Shown in pieces: positions 18,670 through 28,657 of a stretch of DNA of 64,000 nucleotides (positions within the stretch are counted from its first letter, which is position 1; every line of letters begins with the position of its first letter). The notes under the pieces were generated by a model. That model had not been told where the DNA came from and made no database searches. It saw only the letters and a list, made by a program, of their open reading frames with translations. The DNA is from JAWKOK01 sp963698255 (GTDB taxonomy: Bacteria; Chloroflexota; Anaerolineae; Caldilineales; Caldilineaceae): NCBI GenBank assembly GCA_963698255.1, contig CAVOQD010000012.1, positions 248,001-312,000 on the forward strand, written 5' to 3'. Made by a program: the position numbers and the translations under genes.

Positions 18670-19296
18670 CTAGTTCGGCCTCGCCGGTCGCAGCCGCTCA
18701 TACTCGGCGGGCGTGTCCATGTCGCGCAAGACGAGATCGGTTTCCAGATTGAGATAGACGATGTCATCCTCGAACCGGCTGAGCAGCGTGCGCAGCGAGT
18801 CGTTTTCGGTCAATGCCAACAGTTCGGGCCACAACCGCCGGGGCAAATAGATCGGGTGCCCGCGGCGTTTGGCGTGGCTGGGAATAACGATGCTGTCTGG
18901 CGTCGCCAGCGCCTGATCGACAACAGCGCGGATGATCTCCGATCCCACGTGGGGTTGATCGACCAGAGCCAGCAGCGTTCCGACGACTGACGGCGAATTC
19001 TCCTCGACCAGCGCCTCGATGCCGGCCTGATACGAGGCCAGCATCTCTTGATCCGCGTAGCGCTCGTTGACGACGATTCGGATGTCGGTCTTGCGCAGCG
19101 CCTCTCGCATCTCATCAGCCCGATGGCCGATGACGCAGACGACCGGGGTCACGCCGGCTTCGCTTAGATTGGCGACCACCGTCGCCATCACCGTGCTATC
19201 GCCCCAGGGCAACAACTGCTTGGGCTTGCCCATGCGTCTGCTCTGGCCTGCAGCCGCGATCACGGCGGCGATGGATTTTTCGGCTGTGTGCGTCAT
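18670..19296 (-). CDS. mocA: Molybdenum cofactor cytidylyltransferase-like NTP transferase (MocA/MobA-like)
   Basis: A nucleotidyltransferase of the MobA-like NTP transferase fold, probably adding CMP to molybdopterin for xanthine-dehydrogenase-type enzymes. The N-terminus AVIAAAGQSRRMGKPKQLLPWGDSTVM carries the NTP-binding loop (AAGxSxRMGxxKQLLP). LLALVDQPHVGSEII holds the metal-binding Asp, and the C-terminal HAKRRGHPIYLPRRLWPELL is typical of MocA. ATG 19296 has GGAGA 4 nt upstream and is preferred to the in-frame 19326. Its usual partner XdhC is encoded at 27.5-28.7 kb; no dehydrogenase structural genes are in the window. Confidence 0.85.
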   Translation of the reverse strand: MTHTAEKSIAAVIAAAGQSRRMGKPKQLLPWGDSTVMATVVANLSEAGVTPVVCVIGHRADEMREALRKTDIRIVVNERYADQEMLASYQAGIEALVEENSPSVVGTLLALVDQPHVGSEIIRAVVDQALATPDSIVIPSHAKRRGHPIYLPRRLWPELLALTENDSLRTLLSRFEDDIVYLNLETDLVLRDMDTPAEYERLRPARPN

Positions 19297-19446
19297 GGTT
19301 CTCCGCGATCTAGGCGCATCAATCACACCAGTTTCACTGGCCGCAGATGAAAAGCGCTTTCTACATCAATCCGCGCAAACCTGCCCAATTCGCCCTATCC
19401 GCGTTCCATTGAACAGCCGGCTGAACAGCGAGCCCCGCGATAGACT

Positions 19447-20470
19447 TCATGCTGCCGCAACCGAATCGTCGGCGGGATCTTGATTCCTGTTGGCCATACG
19501 ATCGATCAGGATCACCAGGAAAAAGCCGACCAACGCCAGCCCCAGTGCAATGGCGATCTCGGTGTTGAACGCGCCGTTGACCGTCAGCGGCGGCAAGACG
19601 TTCTTGATGGCCAGCGGCACTTCTTCGCCGTGGCGATCCGTGGTCCATGTGAGCACCTCTTTCCACGGCCAGATCTTGCGCAGACTGCCCAACATGAAGC
19701 CGGTGAGCACAGCGACCGTCAAGATCGTGGTAGCGTTTGAAGAGCCAACCCAGCACCTGGGCCAGCGAAACCAGACCGATGACGGCTCCCAAGCCGATGA
19801 GGGCGATGCTGACAATGTCGCGTTGATTGACCGCGTTGATGACAAACGCATATTTTCCCAACAGCACCAAGATGAACGAACCGGAGATACCCGGTAGGAT
19901 CATGGCAACGCTGGCCAGCGCGCCGCTGAGGATCAGGAACCACCAGGTGGTCGGCGTGTTGACCGGCACCAGACCGACGATCCAGAAGGCGAAGACCGCA
20001 CCAAGGATCAGCGCTAGCGTGACTTTGGCGGTCCACTTGCCGATGCGATGGCTGACGACAAAAACCGATGCCACCACCAGACCAAAGAAGAAGCTCCAGA
20101 GCATAACCGGCTGGTTCTCCAGCGTCCACTCGATGCCGGGGGCCAGCGTGAGAATGGCGGCGAAGATGCCGGCAAAGACGGCGATCAGGAAGGGCAGGTG
20201 GAGCAAGCGTGCCGCTTCGCGAATGCGGAAGTGGAGCACGGCCCGCCAGAATTCAGGCTGGGCCACCATGCGAATACTGAAGATCAGCTCCTCATAGATG
20301 CCCAGAATGAAGGCCATTGTACCGCCGGAGACGCCCGGCACCACGTCGGCGCTGCCCATGGCGAAGCCCTTGGCCGCCAGCACGCCATACTGTGCGGCGC
20401 CGCGCTGCGGCATTTCGTTCTCGGTTGTCGGCTCGACGCTTTCCGGCTGCACGTCCACATCTGTCTGCAT
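19447..20470 (-). CDS. DUF368 polyprenyl-phosphate transporter (PopT type), frameshifted
   Basis: Integral membrane protein of about 340 residues with 8 or more hydrophobic segments. The family signature GSADVVPGVSGGTMAFILGIYEELI begins at residue 39, and its repeat SGALASVAMILPGISGSFILVLLGKY appears about 150 residues later, as expected for the inverted-repeat DUF368 fold. DUF368 proteins recycle undecaprenyl phosphate across the membrane for cell-wall synthesis. A +1 change near 19735 joins the front part to NATTILTVAVLTGFMLGSLRKIWPW and the final helix ALGLALVGFFLVILIDRM. The N-terminal 30 residues are polar and cytosolic. The 100 bp between it and mocA hold nothing recognised. Confidence 0.87.
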
Positions 20471-20508
20471 ATCTCGAAACCTCGTTTGCGCGAATACTGT
20501 TCATAAAG

Positions 20509-20614
20509 AGAGCCGCCGGCAACCGCCGGCGACTCCAAAATCAATTCGATAGTCGTTGGGTGATCCCGCGGATTCGCTACTATCTTCCAGGTTGCTTGCA
20601 GCAACCTGGAAGAT
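20509..20614. terminator. Two hairpins between the DUF368 and DUF1269 genes
   Basis: At about 20509-20535 GAGCCGCCGGC pairs with GCCGGCGACTC. At 20582-20614 ATCTTCCAGGTTGC pairs exactly with GCAACCTGGAAGAT around a 5-nt loop. Both genes run on the minus strand, so these lie after the stress-protein gene and in the leader of the DUF368 gene, and probably act as a terminator. Confidence 0.5.
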
Positions 20615-20706
20615 GATAGCGACCGCTTGTTGCTGAACACTCACGAACCGACTGTCGAATTTCCTTCCGGCCGCTACTTTCTCGTCACGGTCGGTCGTTG
20701 TGGCAG

Positions 20707-21525
20707 CTATACCGAAGTGCTCTCGTCGGCTGACGCATCGTCATCTGCTGACGCATCAACAACATCATCCGCCACTGCTGCTGCATCTACGATAACCGCA
20801 CCATCTTCCGTGATCACGCCGGCTTCCATGACAGCGTCTTCGCCATCGGTGGCGCCGATCTCATAGGCGACGCCGTCGGCCGTGGCAACTGCCCCCCCGG
20901 CGACAACGCCATCGGCAGTGGCGGCCACGCCAAAGACGGCAACCATGGAGGGTGATGAAACCACTCGCCGGGCGAAAACGCCTTCTTCGGTAATGGCCAG
21001 ACCAAGAAGTATATCCTGACGTGCGGCCAGACTCTCACGAATCGTGTAGGCAATCTCTTCGGCCGTCGACATCGTCTCAGCCTCGGTCGACTGCTTGCGA
21101 ACTTCCTCAACGAACTTCTTGCTGGTGGTGGCTGCAATAGCCGATGTGCCCGGCAGCAGGGCATCGCCAATCTGTTGGAGCGATTTGTGGCTGAATCCGC
21201 CGTCGGTGTGGGCTGAAATGCCGCCGATGGCAGCGCCGGCGCCGGCGCCCAGTGCCACGCCGGCCGGGCCGCCCAACAGGCCGACCACGCCGCCGATCAG
21301 AGCGCCGATGCCGGCTCCCTTGCCGCCGCTCATGTCACCGGTCTCGTTGATGTGCACCTTGCCCTTGGGATCCTGGCGGATCACGGCTGCGTCATCGAAG
21401 TAGAATGTGCCCTGCTTCTTGGCCTGTTTCATCGCGTCCAATGTCTGATCGGCAGCCAGCTCGTCTACGAATGCCGCGACGATCATGCCCACGCCTGCAA
21501 CGCCTTCACTTGTCGTATCGCTCAT
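20707..21525 (-). CDS. DUF1269 family membrane/stress protein with repetitive acidic tail
   Basis: A 272-residue protein of the DUF1269 group. The N-terminal domain (MIVAAFVDELAADQTLDAMKQAKKQG...YFDDAAVIRQDPKGKVHINET) is typical. It is followed by a Gly/Ala-rich hydrophobic hairpin (GAGIGALIGGVVGLLGGPAGVALGAGAGAAIGG) and a conserved GFSHKSLQQIGDALLPGTSA block. The last 100 residues are unusual: alternating TADGV/TEDGA strands and an Asp/Ala-rich end. AAGGAG 8-9 nt before ATG 21525 fixes the start. A possible promoter (TTGCTT, 17 bp, TATGGT) lies at 21692-21720 on the minus strand. 21526-21793 holds no gene. Function unknown; possibly envelope stress. Confidence 0.75.
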   Translation of the reverse strand: MSDTTSEGVAGVGMIVAAFVDELAADQTLDAMKQAKKQGTFYFDDAAVIRQDPKGKVHINETGDMSGGKGAGIGALIGGVVGLLGGPAGVALGAGAGAAIGGISAHTDGGFSHKSLQQIGDALLPGTSAIAATTSKKFVEEVRKQSTEAETMSTAEEIAYTIRESLAARQDILLGLAITEEGVFARRVVSSPSMVAVFGVAATADGVVAGGAVATADGVAYEIGATDGEDAVMEAGVITEDGAVIVDAAAVADDVVDASADDDASADESTSV

Positions 21526-21793
21526 GGTCGTTCTCCTTGTGTAGATACTCTTCAATGGGGTGGGAGACGGCTCGCATCTCTCGTAGAGCGATTGGCAGAA
21601 ACTCACTCCGACCCCGATGTGTGGATGCTACCGGATGTGCGCAAAAAGATAGTCGAGTTCGGTTCGCGTCAAACGGTTATTTCCCGCAGAAACCATACCC
21701 TATTGCAGTGGAAAAAGCAAGCAATCGCCGCCGTTCAGCAAACGAAAATGCATGCCGTTGGGGGGGATGTTGGTCGATCTCAATGCAAGTCGC

Positions 21794-22549
21794 TTACGCA
21801 GCCGTACCGGCCAACACCGGCCCATCCATACAGAGTACATGCCCCTCATGTTCGCACGCGCCGCAGACGCCGATGCCGCAACGCATGTAGGCTTCCCAGC
21901 TCAACTGGCAGGGCACGGCGTAGCGGCGGCCCAATGCGTCCAACGCCGCCAACATGCCGTGGGGTCCACAGGCGAAGATGGCGTCGATCTGACCGTCGGC
22001 CAGCAGCGGTTCGAGGACGTCGGTGACGCGACCTTTGGCGCCAAGCGTGCCGTCTTCGGTGGTGAGATGGAGCGTGGAGCGTGAGGCGGGGGGCGAAACC
22101 AGTCCGATCTCTTGAAAACGATCGGCGTAGAGGATGTCGGCGGCGGTGCGTGCGCCGACGATGGCGTGGATCTGGTCGGCCAAGCCCTGGCGACTACGGG
22201 CCAGCCAGTGCAATGGCGCCACGCCGTAGCCGCCGCCGACAAGTGCGATGCGCCGTTGGTTTGGCTCAACATGGTAGCCGTTGCCAAAGGGGCCGCGCAC
22301 CCAGATCTGATCGCCGATTTGCTTGCTATGGAAGAGATGGCTGAACGGACCGACATCGGTGACCATCACCGTCAACGGGTCGGCGTTGACCAGCGAGAAC
22401 GGCTTCTCGTCGAATCGAGGCAGCCAGAACATGGCGAACTGGCCGGGGTAGGCGTCCATGGCCGCGTCCAACACGAATGTCTTGGTGCGGTAGTTCTCTT
22501 CACGAACCTCAACAATCGTCGCCGCCCGCGGCAATCCCGAACCCATCAT
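21794..22549 (-). CDS. pyrK: Dihydroorotate dehydrogenase electron-transfer subunit-like (PyrK)
   Basis: Flavin/[2Fe-2S] reductase subunit of about 251 residues. In PyrDB complexes it passes electrons from dihydroorotate to NAD. The FAD domain ends with WLPRFDEKPFSLVNAD (the RxYS-like motif as KPFS). The NAD domain begins VGGGYGVAPLHWLAR, and FACGPHGMLAAL is the family 'CGP' motif. The C-terminal [2Fe-2S] cysteines are in CGIGVCGACEHEGHVLC. No pyrD is nearby, so a related ferredoxin-reductase role is also possible. ATG 22549 is chosen because upstream in-frame sequence is the repeat at 22568-22649. Confidence 0.85.
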   Translation of the reverse strand: MMGSGLPRAATIVEVREENYRTKTFVLDAAMDAYPGQFAMFWLPRFDEKPFSLVNADPLTVMVTDVGPFSHLFHSKQIGDQIWVRGPFGNGYHVEPNQRRIALVGGGYGVAPLHWLARSRQGLADQIHAIVGARTAADILYADRFQEIGLVSPPASRSTLHLTTEDGTLGAKGRVTDVLEPLLADGQIDAIFACGPHGMLAALDALGRRYAVPCQLSWEAYMRCGIGVCGACEHEGHVLCMDGPVLAGTAA

Positions 22550-22567
22550 CTGCAATCTCCGCTTCTC

Positions 22568-22649
22568 AGCCACAAATGGACACAGATGGACACAGATAAA
22601 CACAAATCATGCCTTTTCTATCCGTGTTTGTCTGTGTCCATCTGTGGCT
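22568..22649. repeat. Inverted repeat of the 'GGACACAGATGG' family
   Basis: The arms at about 22568-22597 and 22624-22649 pair, and each arm is built from iterated GGACACAGAT-like units. It fills the gap between the methyltransferase 3' end and the PyrK start. A relative is at 23481-23663. Confidence 0.75.
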
Positions 22650-23412
22650 CTGTTTTCTTTTCTTTGTTCGCCACAAAAATGATCGTCTGCGGCACCATTC
22701 TCATGCTCGGCCAACGCACCATCGACCGGCCAGATCTCGTCAAGCATTTCCGCCGGCGGCTTCCGGTTCCAGCAGACGCGCCAGACGCAGCCCGGCAGCA
22801 GTCAGCATCTCGATCCACTGGGCAATCGAATGGTGGTACGACTGCATGGCGACGCCGCTACTGCCGAACGTCCAGCGCATGGGGCTGTTGTCGTAGTAGC
22901 TACGCACCGGGTAGATGGCAATTCGCATCCTCTTCGTCGTCGTGAAAGCAGTCTCGAAAGGGATGATCCAGACTGAAGACAAGCCGACCGCCAGGCTTCA
23001 ACAGACGTGCACATTCGTGTAAGCACTGTTGGATTTCCGCCACATACTGCAAGGTGTAGACGCTGAAAACCACGTCCCAGGCGTCGGACTTGTACGCGCT
23101 CAGGTCGGTGATATCGCCCTGAGCGAAAGCCACATCGACCTGCTCACGCGCGGCAAGTTTGCGTGCGAATTCGATCTGATCGTCGCTCAGATCGACGCCG
23201 GTGACGGTTGCGCCCTGCTTGGCAAAGGCGATGCAACATTGCCCGCCGCCGCAGCCGGCCTCGAGGATGTGCAAACCACGCACATCGCCCAGCAGACGCA
23301 GCTCGTTCTCAAGCGGCGCCCAGGGACCATAGTGCGCGCTGTCGGTGCCGATCTCGTGAAGAGACTGATAGGTTTCGCTGTTGGCGTTCCAGGCAGTACG
23401 CATGTCGATCAT
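22618..23412 (-). CDS. Class I SAM-dependent methyltransferase (frameshifted)
   Basis: About 250 residues of Methyltransf_11/25 type. The SAM-binding motif I is LHILEAGCGGGQCCIAFAKQGATVTGVDLS, followed by AQGDITDLSAYKSDAWDVVFSVYTLQYV and the post-motif LLKPGGRLVFSLDHPF. The start is MIDMRTAWNANSETYQ at 23412. At least three +1 changes (near 22930, 22765 and 22700) break the C-terminal half, but the pieces RIAIYPVRSYYDNSPMRW, MQSYHHSIAQWIEMLTAAG, AEMLDEIWPVDGALAEH and VPQTIIFVANK are in the right order for the family. The last codons run into the inverted repeat. Substrate unknown. Confidence 0.82.
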
Positions 23413-23480
23413 GGTCCAGACATGCTACCCGAATCGATGGGTGAGTCCAAATTGTGGTCGCAGACGCTGGATCAATTTTG

Positions 23481-23663
23481 CCACAGCTGTACGCAGATTT
23501 GTACGGATGGGACACAGATGGTTTTGACGATACGGATATCTATTCAATCTCGGAAAGGATACACTACGGACTTCGCCGTGTATTGTAAGGTGCCTGCAAA
23601 GGTATTCGGACTGCGCCGGAAAAAATCAGTGTCCCATCCGTTTTTATCTGTGGAAATCTGTGG
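23481..23663. repeat. 183-bp element with inverted ends, 'ACACAGATGG' family
   Basis: The left arm (23481-23515, with GTACGGATGGGACAC) pairs with the right arm (about 23630-23663, GTGTCCCATCCG and ATCTGTGG). Between them lies about 100 bp with a smaller palindrome near 23560-23585. It sits between the divergently read methyltransferase start and the UroD-like 3' end. Confidence 0.65.
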
Positions 23664-23682
23664 CACATTTCGCGCCCTCACG

Positions 23683-24955
23683 CTACAACCGCTCCGCTTC
23701 CTCTTTGGCGATCTGCACCCAGCGCACGACGCGGTCTGGGATCGTTGCCGATGGTGTGGGTGTCCTTCAAAATCGCCTCGACGCGGCAGTTGCGCGTCAC
23801 TTCGAAATCGTGGCGCAGGCCGCTGCGAACCTGTTCCTCGTCGAAGCCATCCAGCGCCACGGCAGTGGGGTGGGGTTTCATGGACATGATGTATTGGTCG
23901 CCGAGTTGTTCAGCGAAGAACGCTCTGTCCGCCCAGGGCGCAAGCGAAACGCGTCGCAGCCGGGGCGTCTTCTTGACCACGTGCCAGCGTTTGTCCAACG
24001 GCTCGCAGCAGCCGTAGCAGTTGAGTCCGAAGCGCTCCAACAGAGGCAACTGATAGGGGAAGACAAATTCCTCGAACATGCGCGGCGAGATGCCGACCGT
24101 CTCCTGGCTCTCGGCAAACCCCCACATGTCGCACGTGCGAACTTGGCCGTCAAAGTCCGATTGGGGCAACTCCTTCGACCAACCGAAGCCGCCGGACCCG
24201 ACATAGGTTCCATCGTTGTTGAGGCTCAGCAGATTGCGCGCTTCCAGACTGTCGAGCACGGCCAGCGTGCCGTCACGCAGGAAGGCCATCAGATCGTGGA
24301 CCAGATCGGGTTCGTCCATCATGTCGTACATCAACTGCGAGAGCCCGCGCCAGTCGGCCAGTGTCCAGGTCATGCCAACAGTCCACCACCAGGAAGTGCG
24401 CAGCCGAACGGGCAGCAGATCGCCGAGCAGATCGGCGGTCAGGTCGAGCATGCGGTTCGTCGCGGCTTCGTCGACCTCAATCTGCGGGAAGCGCAGCCGT
24501 TCCATGTCGGCGCGCGATTGAATGGGCGGCTTCCAGGTGTAGGCGCCGCCGTGCTGGCCGCCGATGCGGTCGGCGACCAGGCCCCAGCCGGAGGTGGTGT
24601 AGACGTGGGCGACGTCAAAGACGGGCTGGATGACGCGGTCGTCCTTCATCTCCTTGCCCCAGAAGACCTCCTTGCGCAGGCGAAACTCCAGCATGCGCGC
24701 CAATTCGCCTTCGCAGGTCAACGAATCCGGCGGGAAGATCTCGTTCCAGCCGTTCTCCGGATCGCAGAAGATCAGCGGACGCGTCGCCTCCAGCGCGTTG
24801 TGTCGATACCAGAGATCGCGCTTCTCGTTTTCGATGGGCCGCGCCGCCAGTTCGGCGACTTCAGCGGCCAGGGCGCGTAGAATTTGCCGATCAGACTCTG
24901 ATATGACGAATGGGATCTGTTCATTGGCAAATGGGGAAGACTGGGTGAACTGCAT
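23683..24955 (-). CDS. Uroporphyrinogen decarboxylase (URO-D) family protein (3' frameshift)
   Basis: A TIM-barrel protein of about 424 residues in the URO-D/MtaA methyltransferase superfamily. Such Chloroflexota proteins are usually corrinoid-linked or of unknown substrate rather than true HemE. Visible are the N-terminal helix QILRALAAEVAELAARP, a central LMYDMMDEPDLVHDLMAFLRDG, the CCEPLDKRWHVVKK strand-loop and YIMSMKPHPTAVALDGFDEEQVRSG. The reading moves +1 near 23735: after HTIGNDP the natural end is DRVVRWVQIAKEEAERL with its stop at 23683-23685. The CDS is otherwise intact. No corrinoid protein gene is adjacent. Confidence 0.82.
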
Positions 24956-25061
24956 GGTTTTTCTCCAGTTGGATCAGGGATCTTGATGATACTCTGATCA
25001 TGGCTGAAAACCGGGCAGATGTCCAGTAGGCGGAATTGTGGAAGATGGTGCAGGGAACGGC

Positions 25062-25115
25062 TCGCAGTAACGACTTCAGTCGTTGAAGTTTGAATGCCTG
25101 AAGTCGTTCCTGCGA
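25062..25115. terminator. Hairpin with 17-bp arms between FKBP and URO-D genes
   Basis: The arms 25062-25078 and 25099-25115 (TCGCAGTAACGACTTCA and its complement with one mismatch) form a strong stem. It lies just after the FKBP stop on the minus strand, fitting a terminator. The style matches other palindromes in the window. Confidence 0.55.
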
Positions 25116-25122
25116 AAGATCG

Positions 25123-26049
25123 CTATTGGGCCTCGATCAGCTCAACTTCGAAGATCAGTTCGGCGTTGGGCGGAATCACGCCGCCGGCCCCGGCTGCCCC
25201 GTAGGCCAGATCACTGGGAATCCGCAACTGGCGCTGGCCGCCCGGCTTCATGCCGGCAACGCCTTCGTCCCAGCCCGGAATCACCTGACGTTGGCCCAGC
25301 CCAAAGACGAACGGGTCGCCCCGGTCCAGGGAACTGTCGAACTTGGTTCCGTCGGTCAACCAGCCGGTGTAGTGGACTGTCACGTTCTGGCCGGCTTCGG
25401 CGGGGTCGCCCGTGCCTTCGACCATGTCATAGTACTTCAGACCGCTGTCGGTGGTGGTGAAATCACCCTCTGCGATCTCCTGAGGCGCGGCGGGCGCGCC
25501 GGGAGGACCGTCCTGCACGTCGACCAACTCGACGTCAAAAGTCAGCGTGGCGTTGGGCGGGATGAGGCCGCCGCCTGCGCCCGCGGCGCCGTAGGCAAGC
25601 TCGCTGGGAATGACCAGACGGGCCTTGCCACCGGTTGACATCAGTGCGATGCCCTCGTCCCAGCCCGGAATCACCTGGCCGACGCCAAGCATAAACTCGA
25701 TGGGTTGGCCGCGCTCCACGGAGCTGTCAAAGACAGTGCCGTCGTCCAGCATGCCCGTGTAATGCACAGAGACCTTGGTTCCTGCTTCGGCAGCACGTCC
25801 CGTGCCGGCCACTTCCTCAATGTATACCAGACCACTCTCGGTCGTCATGCCTTCTCCCTTTTCGCTTGCAGCGTCGCTTGTTGATTGTTCGTCGGTCGAG
25901 TCGGCGCTGTCGGCGGCGGGTTCAGCCGAAGCGGCGTCGGCCGGAGCGTCAAACGTCTGCTCGACGCCGACACATGCGCCCAACAGCAGAACCAGGGCGA
26001 TCAAGAGCGAGAGCGTCAGGCCCCGTCTCATAAACGATGTGAATACCAT
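25123..26049 (-). CDS. Lipoprotein with two FKBP-type peptidyl-prolyl isomerase domains
   Basis: A 308-residue exported prolyl isomerase. The signal peptide MRRGLTLSLLIALVLLLGAC ends in a lipobox (LLGAC), so the protein is probably lipid-anchored. An Ala/Asp/Ser-rich linker (residues 30-65) leads to two FKBP domains of about 105 residues: domain 1 VSVHYTGMLDDGTVFDSS to TLTFDVELVDV, and domain 2 VTVHYTGWLTDGTKFDSS to LIFEVELIEA. Each has the FKBP active-site string VIPGWDEG and the LAYGAAGAGG loop. Tandem duplication within the gene is evident. Start at 26049 or the internal ATG 26031. A TTGGCG-18-TACAAT promoter lies upstream. Confidence 0.92.
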   Translation of the reverse strand: MVFTSFMRRGLTLSLLIALVLLLGACVGVEQTFDAPADAASAEPAADSADSTDEQSTSDAASEKGEGMTTESGLVYIEEVAGTGRAAEAGTKVSVHYTGMLDDGTVFDSSVERGQPIEFMLGVGQVIPGWDEGIALMSTGGKARLVIPSELAYGAAGAGGGLIPPNATLTFDVELVDVQDGPPGAPAAPQEIAEGDFTTTDSGLKYYDMVEGTGDPAEAGQNVTVHYTGWLTDGTKFDSSLDRGDPFVFGLGQRQVIPGWDEGVAGMKPGGQRQLRIPSDLAYGAAGAGGVIPPNAELIFEVELIEAQ

Positions 26050-26120
26050 ATACCTCTACCTTTCTGAACGCGGGTGAAGATGAAATCGATGCTCCATCCG
26101 TGAGCAAGTCACATCCGCAG

Positions 26121-26150
26121 ATTGTACCCGTCCACAACAGATGCCGCCAA
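26121..26150 (-). promoter_or_regulatory. Predicted promoter of the FKBP lipoprotein gene
   Basis: On the minus strand, TTGGCG (26145-26150), an 18-bp spacer and TACAAT (26121-26126). The transcript would have a leader of about 65 nt. Confidence 0.5.
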
Positions 26151-26195
26151 ATCAACCATCCGCCGGCATTCAATCTTTTCCATGCTCACCGTCCC

Positions 26196-27137
26196 TCAAA
26201 GTGGCGCCAATGTGCGCATTCGCCCTGCAGTTGCCGCCAGCATAGACCAGTCACCGAGGTAGGCATTGTAGGCCAAATGGTCGAGCCCGATATGTAGATA
26301 GCAGGCCGTCAGTCTATTCACCAGGTTCGGCGGGACATAACCCGCCTCGTGCCAGCGTTGTTCCAGTGTCGAGCGCAGCAATCCGATGTCCAGATCAGGG
26401 TACCAGGGCGACCAGAACTCGAACAAGGCCAGATCGTAGAGATGATCGCCGTAGATCGAGCAACCCCAGTCGAAGACGCCGGTCAGTCGACCATCCTCGA
26501 CCAGCACGTTGCGGTTCATCAGGTCGGCATGGATCAGAGAACGCGGGACAGAATCATCGACCACGTCCTGGAGCAGCGCCAATCCCCAGCGAAAAGTCGC
26601 ATCACCTTGCGGATGGGTCGCCAGCCGCGCCATCCTGCCAACCGAACGTTCATCGTCTGTCTCTTCAGCGATGGCCAGCAGGTGTTTTGACCAACTGGCA
26701 TCCGCGGCCATGCCATCGGCATCCCAGCCGCCGTAGCCCTGGGTTGCAGAGAGGTCCGCTGTACGCATGGCCTCCAGTACATCGACCACGGCAGGGACGA
26801 CCGCACGCCAGCCGGCCGCGTCCACGCTCTCCAGCGGGACGCCAAACACACGGCGTGAAATGGCATAGTAGCCGTCGTAGGCCTCTCCGATGTCGAGCAC
26901 TTCAGGGATGGGCAAACCGGGCGCGCAATAGCCAAATGCCCGCTCATCCTTCTCGAAGTCGCTCACATGGCGGCCAAAGCGGATGACGAAGGGCTCGTTG
27001 CCCCGACGAAATCCATAGCAGCGCGACCATGCCCCCTCGCCCACAGGCTCGACGTCCGTGGTTGCGAGGTCATAGTAGCCGGCTAGAAACGTACGCGCCT
27101 GCTCGATGTCGATCTCTTTACCAGTTTCGTTACTCAT
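26196..27137 (-). CDS. Phosphotransferase of the APH/aminoglycoside kinase family
   Basis: An intact 313-residue kinase-like protein. The N-lobe has VEPVGEGAWSRCYGFRRGNEPFVIRFG, with a glycine-rich loop and Lys/Arg position. The catalytic loop is SLIHADLMNRNVLV (HxDxxxxN), followed by GVFDWGCSIYGDHLYDLALFEFW with the metal-binding Asp. This pattern is typical of hygromycin/aminoglycoside-type APH proteins, but true drug substrates are rare in environmental members. ATG 27137. It shares the wide promoter gap 27138-27457 with divergent xdhC. Confidence 0.88.
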   Translation of the reverse strand: MSNETGKEIDIEQARTFLAGYYDLATTDVEPVGEGAWSRCYGFRRGNEPFVIRFGRHVSDFEKDERAFGYCAPGLPIPEVLDIGEAYDGYYAISRRVFGVPLESVDAAGWRAVVPAVVDVLEAMRTADLSATQGYGGWDADGMAADASWSKHLLAIAEETDDERSVGRMARLATHPQGDATFRWGLALLQDVVDDSVPRSLIHADLMNRNVLVEDGRLTGVFDWGCSIYGDHLYDLALFEFWSPWYPDLDIGLLRSTLEQRWHEAGYVPPNLVNRLTACYLHIGLDHLAYNAYLGDWSMLAATAGRMRTLAPL

Positions 27138-27348
27138 GGTTCAAGCCCACATTAATTCCCATTTCTTTGTCATATACTCGGTGTTACAGGGTGCAGCTCT
27201 TCAGATTTGGGCCACATCCAACGCCGCTTCCATCCTACGCGGCATCCGTTGTCCCGTATTTGATAGCAACATAGCATGGGATGTATTATCCTGCAATCAG
27301 CGTACCAATATCGTACGCTCTTGAACAAACAGATTCTGACGCAGCAGT

Positions 27349-27384
27349 CCTCGTGCTCGTTCTCGTTCTCGTGCACGTTCTCGA
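27349..27384. repeat. CTCGTT/CTCGTG short tandem repeat
   Basis: Six or so near-identical hexamers (CTCGTGCTCGTTCTCGTTCT and on) in the gap between the divergent APH and xdhC genes. Apart from this, 27138-27457 holds no gene. Confidence 0.6.
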
Positions 27385-27457
27385 AGAGAGCCAGGGCAGG
27401 ACCAACCGTCGAGCACCATTTGCACGCCATTTTCATAGGTCAACAACCAGGTCAACT

Positions 27458-28657
27458 ATGCCAAACACAATCTACCATCACCTACAAAACTTTCTCGACG
27501 AGGGCCTCACCGTCGCCGTCGCCACCATCACCGAGGTGCGCGGCTCTGTGCCGCGCGAGGTGGGCGCCAAGATGATCGTCCACCCCTACGGCCAGCATGT
27601 GGGCACGGTGGGCGGCGGCTGCGGCGAGGCAGACGTCATCCGCGCCGCGCTCGACGTCATCCAGGACGGCGAGGCGATCAACGTGCCTGTCGATCTGACC
27701 GAGGACATCAGCATGAAGAGCCTGGGCGTCTGCGGCGGCACCATGAATGTCTTCATCGAACAGTGGCGCAAGGAAGAGGGCGACGCAGTCCGAATGATGT
27801 GAGTGAAGTGCTGTGCTGGCTGCGCTGGTTGGCGTCCATCGACCGGCGCGAACCGGTGGCCCTGGTCACGGTGACGGGCGGAGATGGAATCTTCGCCGAA
27901 GCCGTTGGCCGCCACTGCGTGGTCTGGCAGGCGGACGAGCGTGAGCCGGTAGGGCAGTTGGGAATCGGGGAGATCGAACCGCAGGCAGTTGCCGATGCCA
28001 GAGCCGTGCTGAGTCTCGCGCAACCATCGGACACTGAGCTACGAGACGGAGAACGGCCAGGTCCAACTCTTCGTCGAGGTCCAGGTCCAGCCGCCCCATC
28101 TGATCATCGTCGGCGCCGGCCACATCGCCATTCCGCTGGCCTCCATCGCCAAGATCGCCGAGCTTCAGGTCACCGTCCTCGACGACCGTGCCCAGTATGC
28201 CCGTCGCAGTCGCTTCCCCACCGCGGACCGCGTCATCGCCGGCGACTTTCGCAGCGAATTGCGTGCCCTGCGCGGCGACCACGAGACCTTCGACGCCAAC
28301 ACCTACATCGTCCTCGTCACCCGCGGCCATTCCCACGACGTCGACTGCCTGCTGGAGGTGCTCGACGATCCGGTGGCCTACATCGGCATGATCGGCAGCC
28401 AGCGGCGCGTCCGCGCCGTCTTCGAACTGCTGGAGCAGGAGCAGGGCATCGCGCCCGAGAAATTCGACTCGGTCTACGCGCCCATCGGCATCGACATCGG
28501 CGCACGCACGCCGGGCGAGATCGCCATCTGCATCCTGGCCGAGATCATCAACGTCATGCGCGACGGGCCGGCCATTTCGTTGAGCGAGCAGATTCGTCGC
28601 GAGCGACAGGAGCGGCGCGAGAGGGCGCAAAATCACACACATTCGAAGGATGGTTGA
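27458..28657 (+). CDS. XdhC family xanthine dehydrogenase accessory factor (frameshifted)
   Basis: XdhC-type protein of about 395 residues that binds molybdopterin cofactor and helps insert it, in sulfurated form, into xanthine-dehydrogenase-class enzymes. The N-terminal XdhC_CoxI domain has VAVATITEVRGSVPREVGAKMIV, VGGGCGEADVI and the Cys motif LGVCGGTMNVFIE. A middle piece in another frame is WLASIDRREPVALVTVTGG. The C-terminal Rossmann domain has LIIVGAGHIAIPLASIAK, YIGMIGSQRR, and APIGIDIGARTPGEIAICILAEI. Frame changes are near 27800 and 28030. It complements mocA at 18.7 kb. Confidence 0.9.

Noticed and set aside
27281..27457. XdhC N-terminal extension with VLVLVLV repeats
   Set aside because: It is the CTCGTT short repeat read as protein. 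The family start is at ATG 27458.
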